The notes below the pieces were generated by a model. It made no database searches and was not told the origin of the DNA. It was given only the letters and a program-made list of their open reading frames with translations. The translations under genes were made by a program, and so were the position numbers. Shown one piece after another: positions 32,007-42,989 of a stretch of 64,000 bases of DNA (the first letter of the stretch is position 1; the number at the start of each line of letters is the position of its first letter). The stretch comes from Symbiodinium natans (Eukaryota; Sar; Dinophyceae; Suessiales; Symbiodiniaceae), in the NCBI GenBank assembly GCA_905221605.1, contig CAJNDS010002340.1:1-64000 (forward strand), given 5' to 3'.

Positions 32007-32150
32007 GTAAGATTAGCTTTAGCTCTCAGCGATTTCGGGGAGCCTTCCAGTGCAGTCAAGCTGCGAGATCTGCGAGACCTGCTGAGCATCACGAGGCCTC
32101 TGGACCTTGGCCAGCTCTCCTAATTGAGGGGCCTGAATAGTTTGTAAGAG

Positions 32151-32184
32151 TTTTTTTTTTTTTTTTTGGGGGGGGGGGGGGGGG
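32151..32184 (+). repeat. Poly-T/poly-G run inside an element copy
   Basis: T run directly followed by G run, then (TA)n and (TTTA)n. It interrupts a copy of the GGGGCCT dispersed element. Confidence 0.9.
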
Positions 32185-32684
32185 TTATTGTAGTATATAT
32201 ATATATTTATTTATTTATTTATGTATAAAGGGACCCCAAGAGAATAGTATGAGTAATTGGTCCGTCCCCTATATTCTACTGCGCTACATAGCTAGAAAAG
32301 AGGCCTAGGTCCCCGTCGGATACTTCAACCCTAAACCCTAAACCCTAAACCCTGAGCCCAAAATGGGCACCCTTGAGCCCGAATCGGAGAGCCACCCAGC
32401 CTCGACAGGCTCTGCCGGGGCTGTGGGCACACCTGCACTACGGTTTAGGGTTTGGGTTTAGGGTTTAGGGTTTAGGATTTAGGGTTTAGGGCCGAGGTCT
32501 GGAATCTTCGGGTTTCATAGGAATGGCCATGTTGTTTACGAGGCCCACAGCACTCAGGGGATGCGGCAGGTCGGAGTCATCGGTTGCAAACTGCATGAGT
32601 ATCTGAGTGCTTTTTTGAAGGTTTATGTTCAGGGACTGAAGGAGGAATCGCACTACTTGGGTTGGGGTAGGGAACCCTACACCC

Positions 32685-32812
32685 CTCACCCTAAACCCTG
32701 AACCCTAACCCTAAACCCTAAACCCTAAACCCTAAACCCTAAACCCTAAACCCTAAACCCTAAACCCTAAACCCTAAACCCTAAACCCTAAACCCTAAAC
32801 CCTAAACCCCAA
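32685..32812 (-). repeat. CCCTAAA array
   Basis: About 17 units, mostly perfect. Confidence 0.95.
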
Positions 32813-32937
32813 GGGGAAGCAGAGTCCCTAAACGCATCTAAGCTCTAAACCCTCAACTTAGCTTCACTTCCATGGCCTGGAGGTTGCTGGAGAGAAGTAG
32901 AGGCCACAGCAGCCGTGTCCTCTATGCCGGACCTGAC

Positions 32938-32993
32938 GGGTTTAGGGTTTAGGGTTTAGGGTTTAGGGTTTAGGGTTTAGGGTTTAGGGTGTA
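32938..32993 (+). repeat. TTTAGGG array
   Basis: 8 units. Confidence 0.95.
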
Positions 32994-34055
32994 GGCCTCC
33001 GCAAACTATGCCCCAACTACTCTGCAGTCCTCTGCAACTTCCTCAACAACCTCTCCTTATCTACCATTTGATGCTTAAGAACCAACAAAGATGAAAGATA
33101 ATAATACCTATCTTGCCCTTGTACGGCAAAATAGATGTGTGTTTTTTGGAGGTTCCTAAGCACATAGTTTCTCTTGACTCAACATTGGAAACTATCCCGA
33201 GGGTGCCGGCCATCGACAGATCCCAACAGACAGACCGCTTTTATGCGCGCGTGTGGCATTCGAAGGGTTTCGGGTTTAGGGTTTAGGGGTTAGGGTTTAG
33301 GGTAAGCCTGGATCTCTGTCATTCTGACATGTATAAGGGCCTGAGGGACCCTGGTGCCACCGAGCCTGGGTCTCCATCCCTCCGCACTGGCTTCGCGTGC
33401 ATAAGCCTGACGGATTTAAGGTTCAGGTTTTCGGGTGAAAAGGTGTCGGGTTTGGGGCTGGAGGTAATGTTGACTTCGCATTAATAAACCCCCCCCCCCC
33501 AGGATGATCAATCTTTTCGGCCAGGGGCCTCCTCAATTGCACTCGCCTAATTCCTGGTAGGATTTTCTATTAGTTTTAGTATTAGGTAGCTCCCCCCCCC
33601 CCGCCCCAAAAAAGGGGGTGATTTTATAATTTTGTGGCGGGCGATATTATTGTGTTCCGGCCCCGGGATTTTATAATTGTAGCGGGAATCCTTAATGTGA
33701 AGTCAACATTAAAGAGGAACTGACCTGGACTTCTGTCGCGCCCAATGCTGTAGGGCTTGCGGTTTAGGCACTTTTTTGGCTTTGGAGATCTGCCAAGAAA
33801 AAGCAAAGCAGACCCTGAAACAAGGGAAATGTACCCCAACTGATGCGGGATGCTTCCCACGCTTACGGGTGTAGAGTGTGGACGGGCTTCCATTTAGTCT
33901 AAGGGGCCTGTTAGATTCGAAGGGGTGTTTCGGGTGGTTTATAGCATAACTATGTCAGCAATCAGCAACATAAGGGGAGAGTCTTGAAAATGTGTAGAGG
34001 CCCCTGTCCTCGGCAGGTTGAGGGTTTACGGGTTAAGGCGTCGGGTTTCGCACTC

Positions 34056-34136
34056 CCTGAAGCAAAGGGAACACAAGCAGGGCTCCTCGGCAGCCTCTTC
34101 TCGGAGTCGCGCCTGCTCGCAGGCAAGGCGCATGGC
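34056..34136 (-). CDS. Candidate exon with Cys-rich motif
   Basis: 27 codons, preceded by CAG and followed by a GA donor. Encodes AMRLACEQARLREEAAEE followed by a CxCxxC pattern (CLCSLC), suggesting a coiled helix leading into a zinc-binding knuckle. Flanked immediately upstream by the TTTAGGG array at 34141. Rest of the gene not found. Confidence 0.35.
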
Positions 34137-34140
34137 CTGC

Positions 34141-34190
34141 AGGGTTTAGGGTTTAGGGTTTAGGGTTTAGGGTTTAGGGTTTAGGGTTAC
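34141..34190 (+). repeat. TTTAGGG array
   Basis: 7 units touching the Cys-rich candidate exon. Confidence 0.95.
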
Positions 34191-34861
34191 TTGGGGTTAC
34201 TTGGGCGGGGGGGGAGAGTGGCTTTGGGCGGCGAATGGCTTTGTGGGGCGCACAGGGCCTTGGGCACTTCATGGAGTTCTTACGCGACACCAAGGGCGTG
34301 CGGCTGTTGAAGGGTCTTTGAAGGGTTCCAAAGCCCCGGCTGATCAAGGCAGACAGACTCCGAGGCAGCCATGCTTGCAAGGTCATTTGCGTATTCAGTT
34401 GTGTGCGCCAAAAAAAAGAACCACAGCAACCAAAAACATGTTGCAGGACGTCGCCTCAACCCATCCTAAACCCTAAACCCTAACCATACTCATTTTGCTT
34501 CCCTTGGGTAGGCATCAATCGCTTGCAAATGGGGGTTGCCGGCTTGGCTGTGCTTCCGAAGCGTCTCTGCATGTTGGTCCAACTGAGGGTGCTTGTGTTT
34601 TTAGGGTTGAGGGTTTAGGGTTCAGGGTCTCACCTACAAACATTAGCGGAAGCCTCTGCCCCGCATTGCAACCCGTGCACTTAACGACAAGCTGAATACC
34701 ATTTGGTACAACGCTTGCAGCATTCTAAGCCCACCATCACATCCTTCTACTCTTGTGACTTGGGATTTCGGACATAGGTGACAAATGCATATACACATGT
34801 ACATATATATATATATACACACATAAAAATACATGTGTATACATGTATATTGTACTGTATA

Positions 34862-35140
34862 CTTATGTGTATGCATGTATGCATGTATGCATGTATGCAT
34901 GTATGCATGTATGCGTGCATGCATGTATGCATGTATGCATGTGTGCATGTATGCATGTATGCATGCATGCATGTATGCATGTGTGCATGTATGCATGTAT
35001 GCATGTATGCACGTGTGCACGTATGCACGTATGCAGGTATGCATGCATGCATGTATGCATGTATGCATGTATGCATGTATGCATGCATGCATGCATGTCT
35101 GTATGTATGTATGTATGTATGTATGTATGTGTAAAACATG

Positions 35141-35170
<30 letters not shown>
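34862..35170. repeat. ATGC/GTAT microsatellite, about 310 bp
   Basis: (GTATGCAT)n with GTGC and GCAC variants, ending in (GTAT)n. Open in all frames on both strands, hence the long Met/His/Cys/Thr ORFs. Confidence 0.95.
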
Positions 35171-35173
<3 letters not shown>

Positions 35174-35296
35174 CCTCAAGCGCAGATCAGCTTACAAAAC
35201 GCCTAGAGCACAGTCTTACACATGCAAAGTCCCGAAACTTCCAGAAGAACACATGTCGAGCTCAACTTCCTGGGCTTCTGCGCTGTGACAAAAGGT

Positions 35297-35392
35297 TCAG
35301 GGTTTAGGGTTTAGGGTTTAGGGTATAGGTTTAGGGTTTAGGGTTTAGGGTTTAGGGCTTAGGGCTTAGGGTTTAGGGTTTAGGGTTTAGGT
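35297..35392 (+). repeat. TTTAGGG array
   Basis: About 13 units with TATAGG and CTTAGGG variants. Confidence 0.9.
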
Positions 35393-36042
35393 GCGAGGTC
35401 GCGCGCTCGGGCGTGAAACGCCCCGGGCCGCGCGCTCGCGTTGCCTGTAATCCCGCCCCGGCCACCCCAAACTATTCTCAATTAGGGTTTAGGGTTCACC
35501 CCCCAACCCCCCTCAAGGGGGGCGTTCAATTCATTCCAAGGCGCATTCCATTCTACCAACGCCGCGATGCCCCACAGAGGAGAGAGCAACAAAAAATGTC
35601 CCGCTCCACGTTCGGGGGGTCCCGGGGCACCCCCCAGACAAGCCGCCCGGACATATCCGGACACCCCTGCACGCCCCCGGACGCCCCCGGACCCCCCGGA
35701 CGCCCCCGGACACCCCGGACGTGGAGCCCCCCACGCCAAATTGAGCAACCAGCCTGCCCGGTCCAGCCAGGGGCTTAGGGGGGCCCGGGCAAGCCCTCAA
35801 AACCCTAAACCACCCCAACGGCCCGAGGTTTGGGGTTCTACTTTGGTTAACAGTAAAGGTGGTCTGGATACGGCCATCCCTTAGGCCGGAAGCAAGGCCA
35901 GGGTCGTTGGCCTGTACAGGACAAGCCGGTGAGGCTTTACCCTCACCTCTCCGCAACCCGCTCTTTTCGTATGGGCGCTCGGGCTGTGAGCCCTCGGCCA
36001 AGCCGTTCGGGGTCTGTCGCTCCACGGAAGGGACCCCTCACT

Positions 36043-36151
36043 AAGTTTAGGGTTTAGGGTTTAGGGTTTAGGGTTTAGGGTTTAGGGTTTAGGGTTTAGG
36101 GTTTAGGGTTTAGGGTTTAGGGTTTAGGGTTTAGGGTTTAGGGTTTAGGGC
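36043..36151 (+). repeat. TTTAGGG array
   Basis: About 15 perfect units. Confidence 0.95.
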
Positions 36152-36319
36152 CCTCTGGGTCCTCAAGCCTCAACCCCTTGCTTCAGGAGAGCTGTGGGGG
36201 CTTAGCTGCTGGGCTCAGTGTGATTGAAACTGCTGTGAACTCCTTGGGGACGAAATGAAACCCAAAAAGGGTTTAGGGTTCATACACCTTTATAGGGGTA
36301 TATGACCCCAACTTTCGAG

Positions 36320-36440
36320 TTCATTTGGTCCACAAGGCTGTGGCAGCCCGTCAGCCGGCGCGAAACTGGCCATTGCGCGCAGGGCAGACAGGAATTCCAA
36401 GCGGCAAGTCCGCGTGCCAGAGGTTTCTGAAAGCCGGCGT
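36320..36440 (-). CDS. Candidate exon, unknown
   Basis: Minus-strand open segment reading RLEFLSALRAMASFAPADGL and CGPNELESWG, between a short palindromic element (36475-36550) and a telomere-like motif (36270). Coding character only; edges not fixed. Confidence 0.25.
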
Positions 36441-37744
36441 CTGTTCGGCTTTAAGAGGGTGACACTATCCCTTTTTAGGGTTCCTGTAAAAGCACTATAT
36501 AGAAGTTGGGGCATATAAGGGGTACCCCCTATTTTCGGAAATCCCCATCGCTGCCTTCCGAAACCCGATGAAGCAATCAGCGAGGCGGACAGCGCAGAGC
36601 AGTCACTGCTGCACTGGGAAAGCCCGAAGGGGTCATATACCGTATCAAGGTATATGAACCCTAATCCCTGAACCTTAAAACCCGAAACCCTAAACCCTAA
36701 GCTCACAGAGATCGCAGGTCAGCGTGATCTTGACCTCAGCCTTGGATCTCAATGGTTCTTGGTTAACACTCTGACTAAGATAGGCTTCAGGCTTTATTCT
36801 TAGGGTTTCCAGATCGGATAGAAATATACCAGCAGTAGGGATTATGAGGCGACAATTATTGATAGTCATTTCGGCTCCTGTATCACCGCAGCAGTCTGCC
36901 GCCGATCACCACATGACAAGTTTGGTCAGGGAATGTTTTCGCCAGAATCATGGGTTTAGGGTTTAGGGTTCAGGGCTTAGGGTTTAGGGTTTACTGTAGA
37001 CCAGCTCAAAGCATTTGCTTGAATCGAAACTTCTGTCCGAAAATGCTTCGACATGGTTCGACAGCTCACTGCACTCTCACCCTCCTGCAGCCAAAGAGCC
37101 CCTGTTGCTGTGGCAAGGGAAGCACGACGTTCAGTCGCACATCGACGGTGTTCAGTAACGAAGCATTCTGCAGGGTGCTTGATAACCTCGCCATTCTCAC
37201 TCACACACACACACACACGAGAACACAGCATCTCTTAATCCGTCGTGGCACGGGCACTGGCATGCTGACATCAGTGCCTACTTTCTTATAGCTACTACAC
37301 GTCAAACCCAAAACCCTGAACCCCTACCAACACCCTAAACTGCTTTCGACTGGAGCGGCTTGAGACCGCCCCAACACTTCCGCCCCACTGGGGGCACGGC
37401 CACCGGGGGTCATCGGCGTAGCGAAGCAACTTCCTCCCGGTAGGGTCCCGAAAATTGAGACCACACTACAGGCTAGCCATACCGTAATGGCTGAATTGTG
37501 GGTTCACCTCTGCATGAAAATTCTGCATGCAAGAAAACCCTAACAGGGTTGGGAATGAGAGGTTGGCGAGTGAGCCGGTTCCTACGTAGTTCGAAGCTCA
37601 CAAGGCTTGGTCTTTGTGTATGTATGGGGTATCGCGAAACTGCGAACGCGCAAGGCAACGCGTTGGCTGCTTTTTGGAGCACAGCTCAGAATCGTGATAT
37701 GCCTGCACCTCCCTCCAGCGCAAAGTCTCCTTTTATTCCCCCCA

Positions 37745-37946
37745 AAACCCTAGAGCCTAGACCCTAGACCCTGAACCCCAAACCCCAAACCCTATAAACC
37801 CTATAAACTCTATAAACCCTCTAAACCCTCTAAACCCTCTAAACCCTCTAAACCCGATAAACCCGAAACCCTAAACCCTAAACCCTAAACCCTAAACCCT
37901 GAGCCCTAAGCCCTAAACCCTAAACCCTAAACCCTAAACCCTACCA
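37745..37946 (-). repeat. CCCTAAA array with CCCTATAAA and CCCTCTAAA blocks
   Basis: Four CCCTATAAA-like units, four CCCTCTAAA units, then CCCTAAA units. Confidence 0.9.
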
Positions 37947-38046
37947 CCCTTGCTTGTTCAGCACGGAGCCTGAACTCCTCCCACATGGTCGTGCCAGCTG
38001 TCATTATGGAGCAAGCCAAGCCTTCAGCTCGGCTCCAGAGGCTGGG

Positions 38047-38103
38047 TTTAGGCTTTAGGGTTTAGGGTTTAGGGTGTAGGGTTTAGGGTTTAGGGTTTAG
38101 GGC
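38047..38103 (+). repeat. TTTAGGG array
   Basis: 8 units, directly followed by a family-4 relative. Confidence 0.9.
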
Positions 38104-39025
38104 GTGAAGGTTCATGTGGGTAGTTGCAAGTAGGGTTGCAAGCACCGTACAGAAGGTCATGAAAAAGTAGGGTCACAAGTACCCTACAGTTACATAAGGG
38201 TTTAACCAGTTAGGGGTATAAGTATAACCTTACTTATAACACCAAGTATAGCTACCAGCTTCGTTCGCGACAGCAGAGGGATTCGGGAGGCTTCAGAGGC
38301 TTGGGCTTTGGGGTTTGGGGTTTGAGGTTTAGGGGTTTGGGGTGTAGGGTTTGGGGTTAGGGTTTGGGGTTTGGGGGTTAGGGCCCTATGCTCCCGTCGT
38401 GCGTCCGTTTCTCTTCCCTGTCCGAGATCAGTGCCGTAAGCCGCGTCGGCAAGCTGGTCCAGAGGGTCCTCGAACACAAGTGGCCAACAAAACACAGCCC
38501 CTAAACCTAAACCCTAAACCCTAAACGCTATATAAACCCTAAACCCTAAGCCCTAAACCCCAAGCCACCCGTCCGGATCCGACTTGCGTGGATGGCGCAG
38601 CCGGATCATGCATGAACGGTGCATTTGTCATGATACGACAAGTCAATATGTCATTGACGGCTGCATCGCATCCAATATGGATAGTTCTCCGGAAAAAAGG
38701 ACGCATTATTTCGACACCCAACAAGTGCCATCAGAAGCAGCGTGTAAAACGGAGAGGTGGAGCGCATTCCATAGCGGTACCTTGTGAAATCAGACCGCTC
38801 TAACGCGCCTCTCAAAAAACACGAAATGCCGTCAACTCTCCCTGGAACCCTCAATCTGCTGAAGCCCTACACAACCCCTAGCCCGCGAACTGTACGTGGG
38901 GTGGGAGGTTGTTCAAGATTCAGGGCTTTTTTGGCGCCCTAGGGAGACCCTCTCAACCCTCAACCCTAAACGCCACAAGCCCTCAACCCTAAACCCTCAA
39001 CCCTAAACCCTAAACCCAGCGTCGC

Positions 39026-39074
39026 CTCCGAGACGTCAATTTCTTCCTCCGGCAGGTGCCTCTTTTTCGCTGTC
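39026..39074 (-). CDS. Candidate micro-exon, unknown
   Basis: 49 nt bounded by CTCAG|G on the 5' side and a GAG|GC donor on the 3' side, encoding TAKKRHLPEEEIDVSE. A CCCTAAA array follows immediately (38940-39015). The neighbouring segment near 39320-39270 (ARSICIWAVP) may belong to the same gene. Confidence 0.3.
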
Positions 39075-39123
39075 CTGAGGAGTGGCAGAATGAATAACAC
39101 TCGGGGCTTCAAGGTTTAGGGGG

Positions 39124-39210
39124 CCTAAACCCTAAACCCTAAACCCTAAACCCTAAACCCTAAACCCTAAACCCTAAACCCTAAACCCTAAACCCTAAAC
39201 CCTAAACCCT
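39124..39210 (-). repeat. CCCTAAA array
   Basis: 12 perfect units. Confidence 0.95.
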
Positions 39211-39324
39211 GCAGATAGGGTTCAGGGTTCAAGGTTTGCAGGGTTTGGTGTCGAAGGCTTTGGGGTCGGGGTTGGGACAGCCCAGATACAGATTGAACGG
39301 GCCTGGATCCAAAACTTCCAGGCG

Positions 39325-39419
39325 GGTTTAGGGTTTAGGGTTTAGGGTTTAGGGTTTAGGGTTTAGGGTTTAGGGTTTAGGGTTTAGGGTTTAGGGTTTA
39401 GGGTTTAGGGTTTAGGGTT
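39325..39419 (+). repeat. TTTAGGG array
   Basis: 13 perfect units. Confidence 0.95.
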
Positions 39420-40383
39420 GTGCGACTAGCGCTTTCTTGGTTCTGTATGACATGTAGGGGGATACTCCGTTTTGCGATGATTCGTGCTTCGCAAGATGCT
39501 ACGCTACTTACAATCAGCATGCAGCCTGCAGCAACCAAATCACATTTTGCCATAATAGCTTTCCGAAGCACGCCTTATCAGGTAATCGAGTCAAGACATG
39601 CGGGCTTGCTTCAACGCTGCAACCCTTGCGTAAGCCTTCAGTCGATAGACCTGCGAACATAGCGCCCAATGTGATCCAGGGTTTAGGGTTTAGGGTTTAG
39701 GGTTGAGGGTTTAGGGCTCTTTTCAAGAGCCAGTCTTCGACCTTACTGCAACCCTTGAGTCCCCATGTCTTGTGGCCGGGGTTGATGCCTCCGGTGGCGG
39801 TGGTTATGTATGTACATCCCACACCAACTTCAAGCGGTGCGCTGGGAGCATTAAGAGTATTGGCAGTATTGGGAAGCTTCATTCTTCAAACGCTGTGCGT
39901 CTTTCAAAATCAGACTCAAAAGGGACCAGATGTCCAACCAGAATCTTTCGCAATCCTAGTTGCTGAGTACCCTGGGCCAAGAAAGGTCAACCTTTCAAAT
40001 TCTGGTAGGAGTATATATACCCCAAAAGGTTAAAGGTTCCCTACTCAGCTACTAAGTCATGACAGGGACTAACCCTTGACTGCTCTGGGCCCTGTGTGTG
40101 TGTGCAGGCATGCGCTGGTTCGACGGCAGATGCCTCAACAAGAAAGCACGTAAGCGCATCAGAGAAGACAAACTTGCTGAGAAAAACAAACTAAACCCTA
40201 AGCCCTAATCCCTCAACCCAAAACCCTAAACCCTCCAAACCCTAAACCCCAAGCCGCATACAGCTCTCTGAACTTAGGGTTAAGGGTTTAGGTAGGGCTT
40301 GGGGCTTGGGAAGAGTTTAGGACTATGAGTAGGCTTCATGCTCTTACGTTCTTTCAGCTCGGGGAGCATGCTCCTCTTGGGGT

Positions 40384-40514
40384 AGGTTTAGGGTTTAGGG
40401 TTTAGGGTTTAGGGTTTAGGGTTTAGGGTTTAGGGTTTAGGGTTTAGGGTTTAGGGTTTAGGGTTTAGGGTTTAGGGTTTAGGGTTTAGGGTTTAGGTTT
40501 TAGGGTTTAGGGTT
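40384..40514 (+). repeat. TTTAGGG array
   Basis: About 18 units. Confidence 0.95.
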
Positions 40515-40655
40515 TGTTACATGGTCCCTTAGTATGGTCCCTTAAAGGGGGACCCCTTGAATACCCTATGCAAAACAAGGGCCCATACATCAGAACCCTT
40601 AAAAACACGAGGTTAGGGACCATCTGAAGGGCCCATGAAGCTACCCTCAGATACG

Positions 40656-40815
40656 CCTAACCCCTAAACCCTAACCCCTAAACCCTCAACCCTAAGCCCT
40701 AAACCCTTAACCCCAAACCCTACTGTCCTAAACCCTAAACCCTAAACCCTAAACCCTAAACCCTAAACCCTAAACCCTAAACCCTAAACCCTAAACCCTA
40801 AACCCCAAACCCTAC
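40656..40815 (-). repeat. CCCTAAA array
   Basis: Degenerate at both ends, about 11 perfect units in the middle. Confidence 0.95.
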
Positions 40816-40839
40816 TCTCCTAAACCGAGGCATCAGCTG

Positions 40840-42489
40840 CTAGGAGCCGCGCATGCTCGAAACTTTTCTTGCGGCTTGGCACAGGAGTTTCCAACACTTG
40901 CGGGCGCCTCAAAGATCAGGGGTCGGGGTTTAGGGTTTAGGGTTTAGGGTTAAGGGCTTAGGGCTTAGGGTTTAGGGTTTGGGGTTTGGGGTGAGAGGAG
41001 AGGCCCACCCGCCGTCGAAACTCCGACCATTGCAAACTGCGAAACGTGCTTAAAATCCTGACTTGAGCAGGGATGGACATGAGGAGCGCGACGCATACAA
41101 AGACATCCAGCCTCCTCGCGACTCTACAGGCATCCGCAGATCGAGGTCCGTGTGTTGGGCGCAGGGGCGCCTCGCCAACCCTAAACCCTAAACCCTAAAC
41201 CTTAAACCCTAAACCCTAAATCCAAACCCCAAAACCCTAAGCCTCTCTTTCATCTGTACATAGACCTTACTGGCGACATTCAAGATGACTTACTCAACTT
41301 CTACGACTCAAACCTGGACCCTGAACCCTAAACCCGCACACCCTAGCTGCTTCAGGGGACCAAAAGACCCTAAACCGCTCAAACCTAAACCCTAAACCCT
41401 AAACCCTAAACCCTAAACCCTAAACCCTAAACCCTAAACCCTAAACCCTAAACCCTAAACCTTAAACCCAAAGGCCGCTGGAGGGGACCTCGATTCTGGC
41501 AAGATCTGAGTGTGAGTCATGGGCCTTGGACCGTCTGCTATTGTCGGAAGATGCAAACGACTCTGCGCTCCAGCTGGACATGCCTGTTCTGGGGCTCTCT
41601 TAGGCTTCCGAGTTCTGGGGTTTTAGGGTTTAGGGTTTAGGGTTTAGGGTTTAGGGTTTTAGGGCCTTTAGGGGCCTTTAGGACCACTGCATGGCGAGGC
41701 ATCTCCAGCTGAAGCGGCTCTTCTGCTCTCAAACGGCAGGCTGGGGGATTCGGAACGGCTTAGGGCTTTGGGCTCCACGCTTCAGGCTTAGGGCTTACAT
41801 AGGTTTACAGGTCCATAGGGCTTGTAGGGTTTAGGGTTTAGGGTTTAGGGTTTAGGGTTTAGGGTTTAGGGTTTAGGGTTTAGGGTTACTCTAAACCCTA
41901 AACCCTATAAAGGGCGGGGCGCAGACCGCAGCCTGCGTGTCTCAAGGCTAGGCCCCTCCCATGCGAGCTTTCTTCAGTTGCCGGGTCTGCCGAGGAACGG
42001 CGAATCCGATTGCCTGGAGCACCTCGATTCAACAGTGTGTTCTGTTTAGGGTTTAGGGTTTAGAGGCTTTATAGGGTTTAGGGTTTAAGGTTTAGGGTTT
42101 AGGGGCTAGGGTTAGAGGTTAGGGTCTAGGGTTGAGGGCTAGGGTTAGAGGTTATAGAGTTTGGGGAGAGTGCTTTGTTTTTGGCGTTCGACAGTCAAGC
42201 TGCGGGTTCTGAAGTATGGACCCGTGGGTTTTGCAGGGTATAAGGGGTATATGAGGCTCCTCACCCTAAACCCTAAACCCTAAACCCTAAACCCTAAACC
42301 CTAAACCCTAAACCCTAAACCCTAAACCCCAAACCCTAAACCCTAAACCCTAAACCCTAAACCCTAAGCCCTAAACTTGCCTAGGATTCCAAGTTATCAC
42401 GGCGGGCCTCTATCAAGTCATCTGTGATTGGCCGCGTGCTGTGGATCGTGAGTTGCGACTGGTGCAAGGTCAGGACCAACAGCGAGTGC
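40840..42489 (-). CDS. Candidate multi-exon gene, unknown function
   Basis: Exons 42489-42408 (LVLTLHQSQLTIHSTRPITD) and 42022-41969 (VLQAIGFAVPRQTRQLKK) join in phase 0 by a GC-AG intron that contains the 42040-42375 arrays. Further blocks: about 41580-41500 (CPAGAQSRLHLPTIADG, joins in phase 0) and 40907-40840 (ARKCWKLLCQAARKVSSMRG, then TAG). Intermediate joins are unresolved. All introns carry telomeric arrays. Family not recognised. Confidence 0.35.
41386..41470 (-). repeat. CCCTAAA array
   Basis: 12 units. Confidence 0.95.
41825..41910. repeat. TTTAGGG array with short CCCTAAA tail
   Basis: 9 G-strand units then two C-strand units. Confidence 0.9.
42263..42375 (-). repeat. CCCTAAA array
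   Basis: About 16 units, inside a candidate GC-AG intron. Confidence 0.95.
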
Positions 42490-42837
42490 CTCTCAAGGAC
42501 CGACGCGGCTGCGTTTGGGGTCTATAGGGTCTAGGGTTGAGGGGAGCTTAACATGGCGGAGCCCATCATCCCCCTGCGCGCCCACCCGAAATTAGGGGAG
42601 TGGGGCCTCTTTCTGGGCACCTGAAATGGCGGGATCTCTTTACATAAAGTACCACCACCCTAAACCCGAAACCCTCAACCCTAAACCCTAACCCCCCCTC
42701 CCCCCCCCAACGTCTGCAAAGTTCGCCAGAGCCCACCCCGTCGAAGGCTCGCTCGACTGCCAAGTAAGCCGCTGGAAGCTGACTTCAGGAACTGGAATTT
42801 CTTCAGGCACCTCGTTCATTCTGGATGCAGAGAAAAC

Positions 42838-42945
42838 TAATGTACGGGCATGAAGAATTAGAATAGGGTTTTTGCGGGTTGTTATGGTCTAAATACAAGG
42901 CAGCCATAAGGGAATATTATTCGTAATTATTCCGGCCCCCTATAT
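42838..42945 (+). mobile_element. Dispersed element family 5 (AATTAGAATAGGGTTTT ... AATTATTCCGGCCCC)
   Basis: Core includes CATAAGGGAATATTATTCGT. Other copies: 7828-7926, 10226-10330 (reverse), 21608-21710, 32117-32280 (interrupted), 44366-44460. Confidence 0.6.
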
Positions 42946-42989
42946 CACAGGGCTTAGGCTTCTACAGGGGCTGTTCCTGGAATGCTTCC

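Noticed and set aside
34643-35307. Long Cys/Met and His/Thr ORFs of 112-178 aa
   Set aside because: All are read-through of the ATGC/GTAT microsatellite, which is open in every frame.
37197-37218. Short (CA)n as an element boundary
   Set aside because: An isolated 20-bp dinucleotide run with no associated structure.
40108-40189. Plus-strand exon-like MRWFDGRCLNKKARKRIRED
   Set aside because: Attractive and lysine-rich, but it has no partner exons on the plus strand; neighbouring blocks resolve better on minus.
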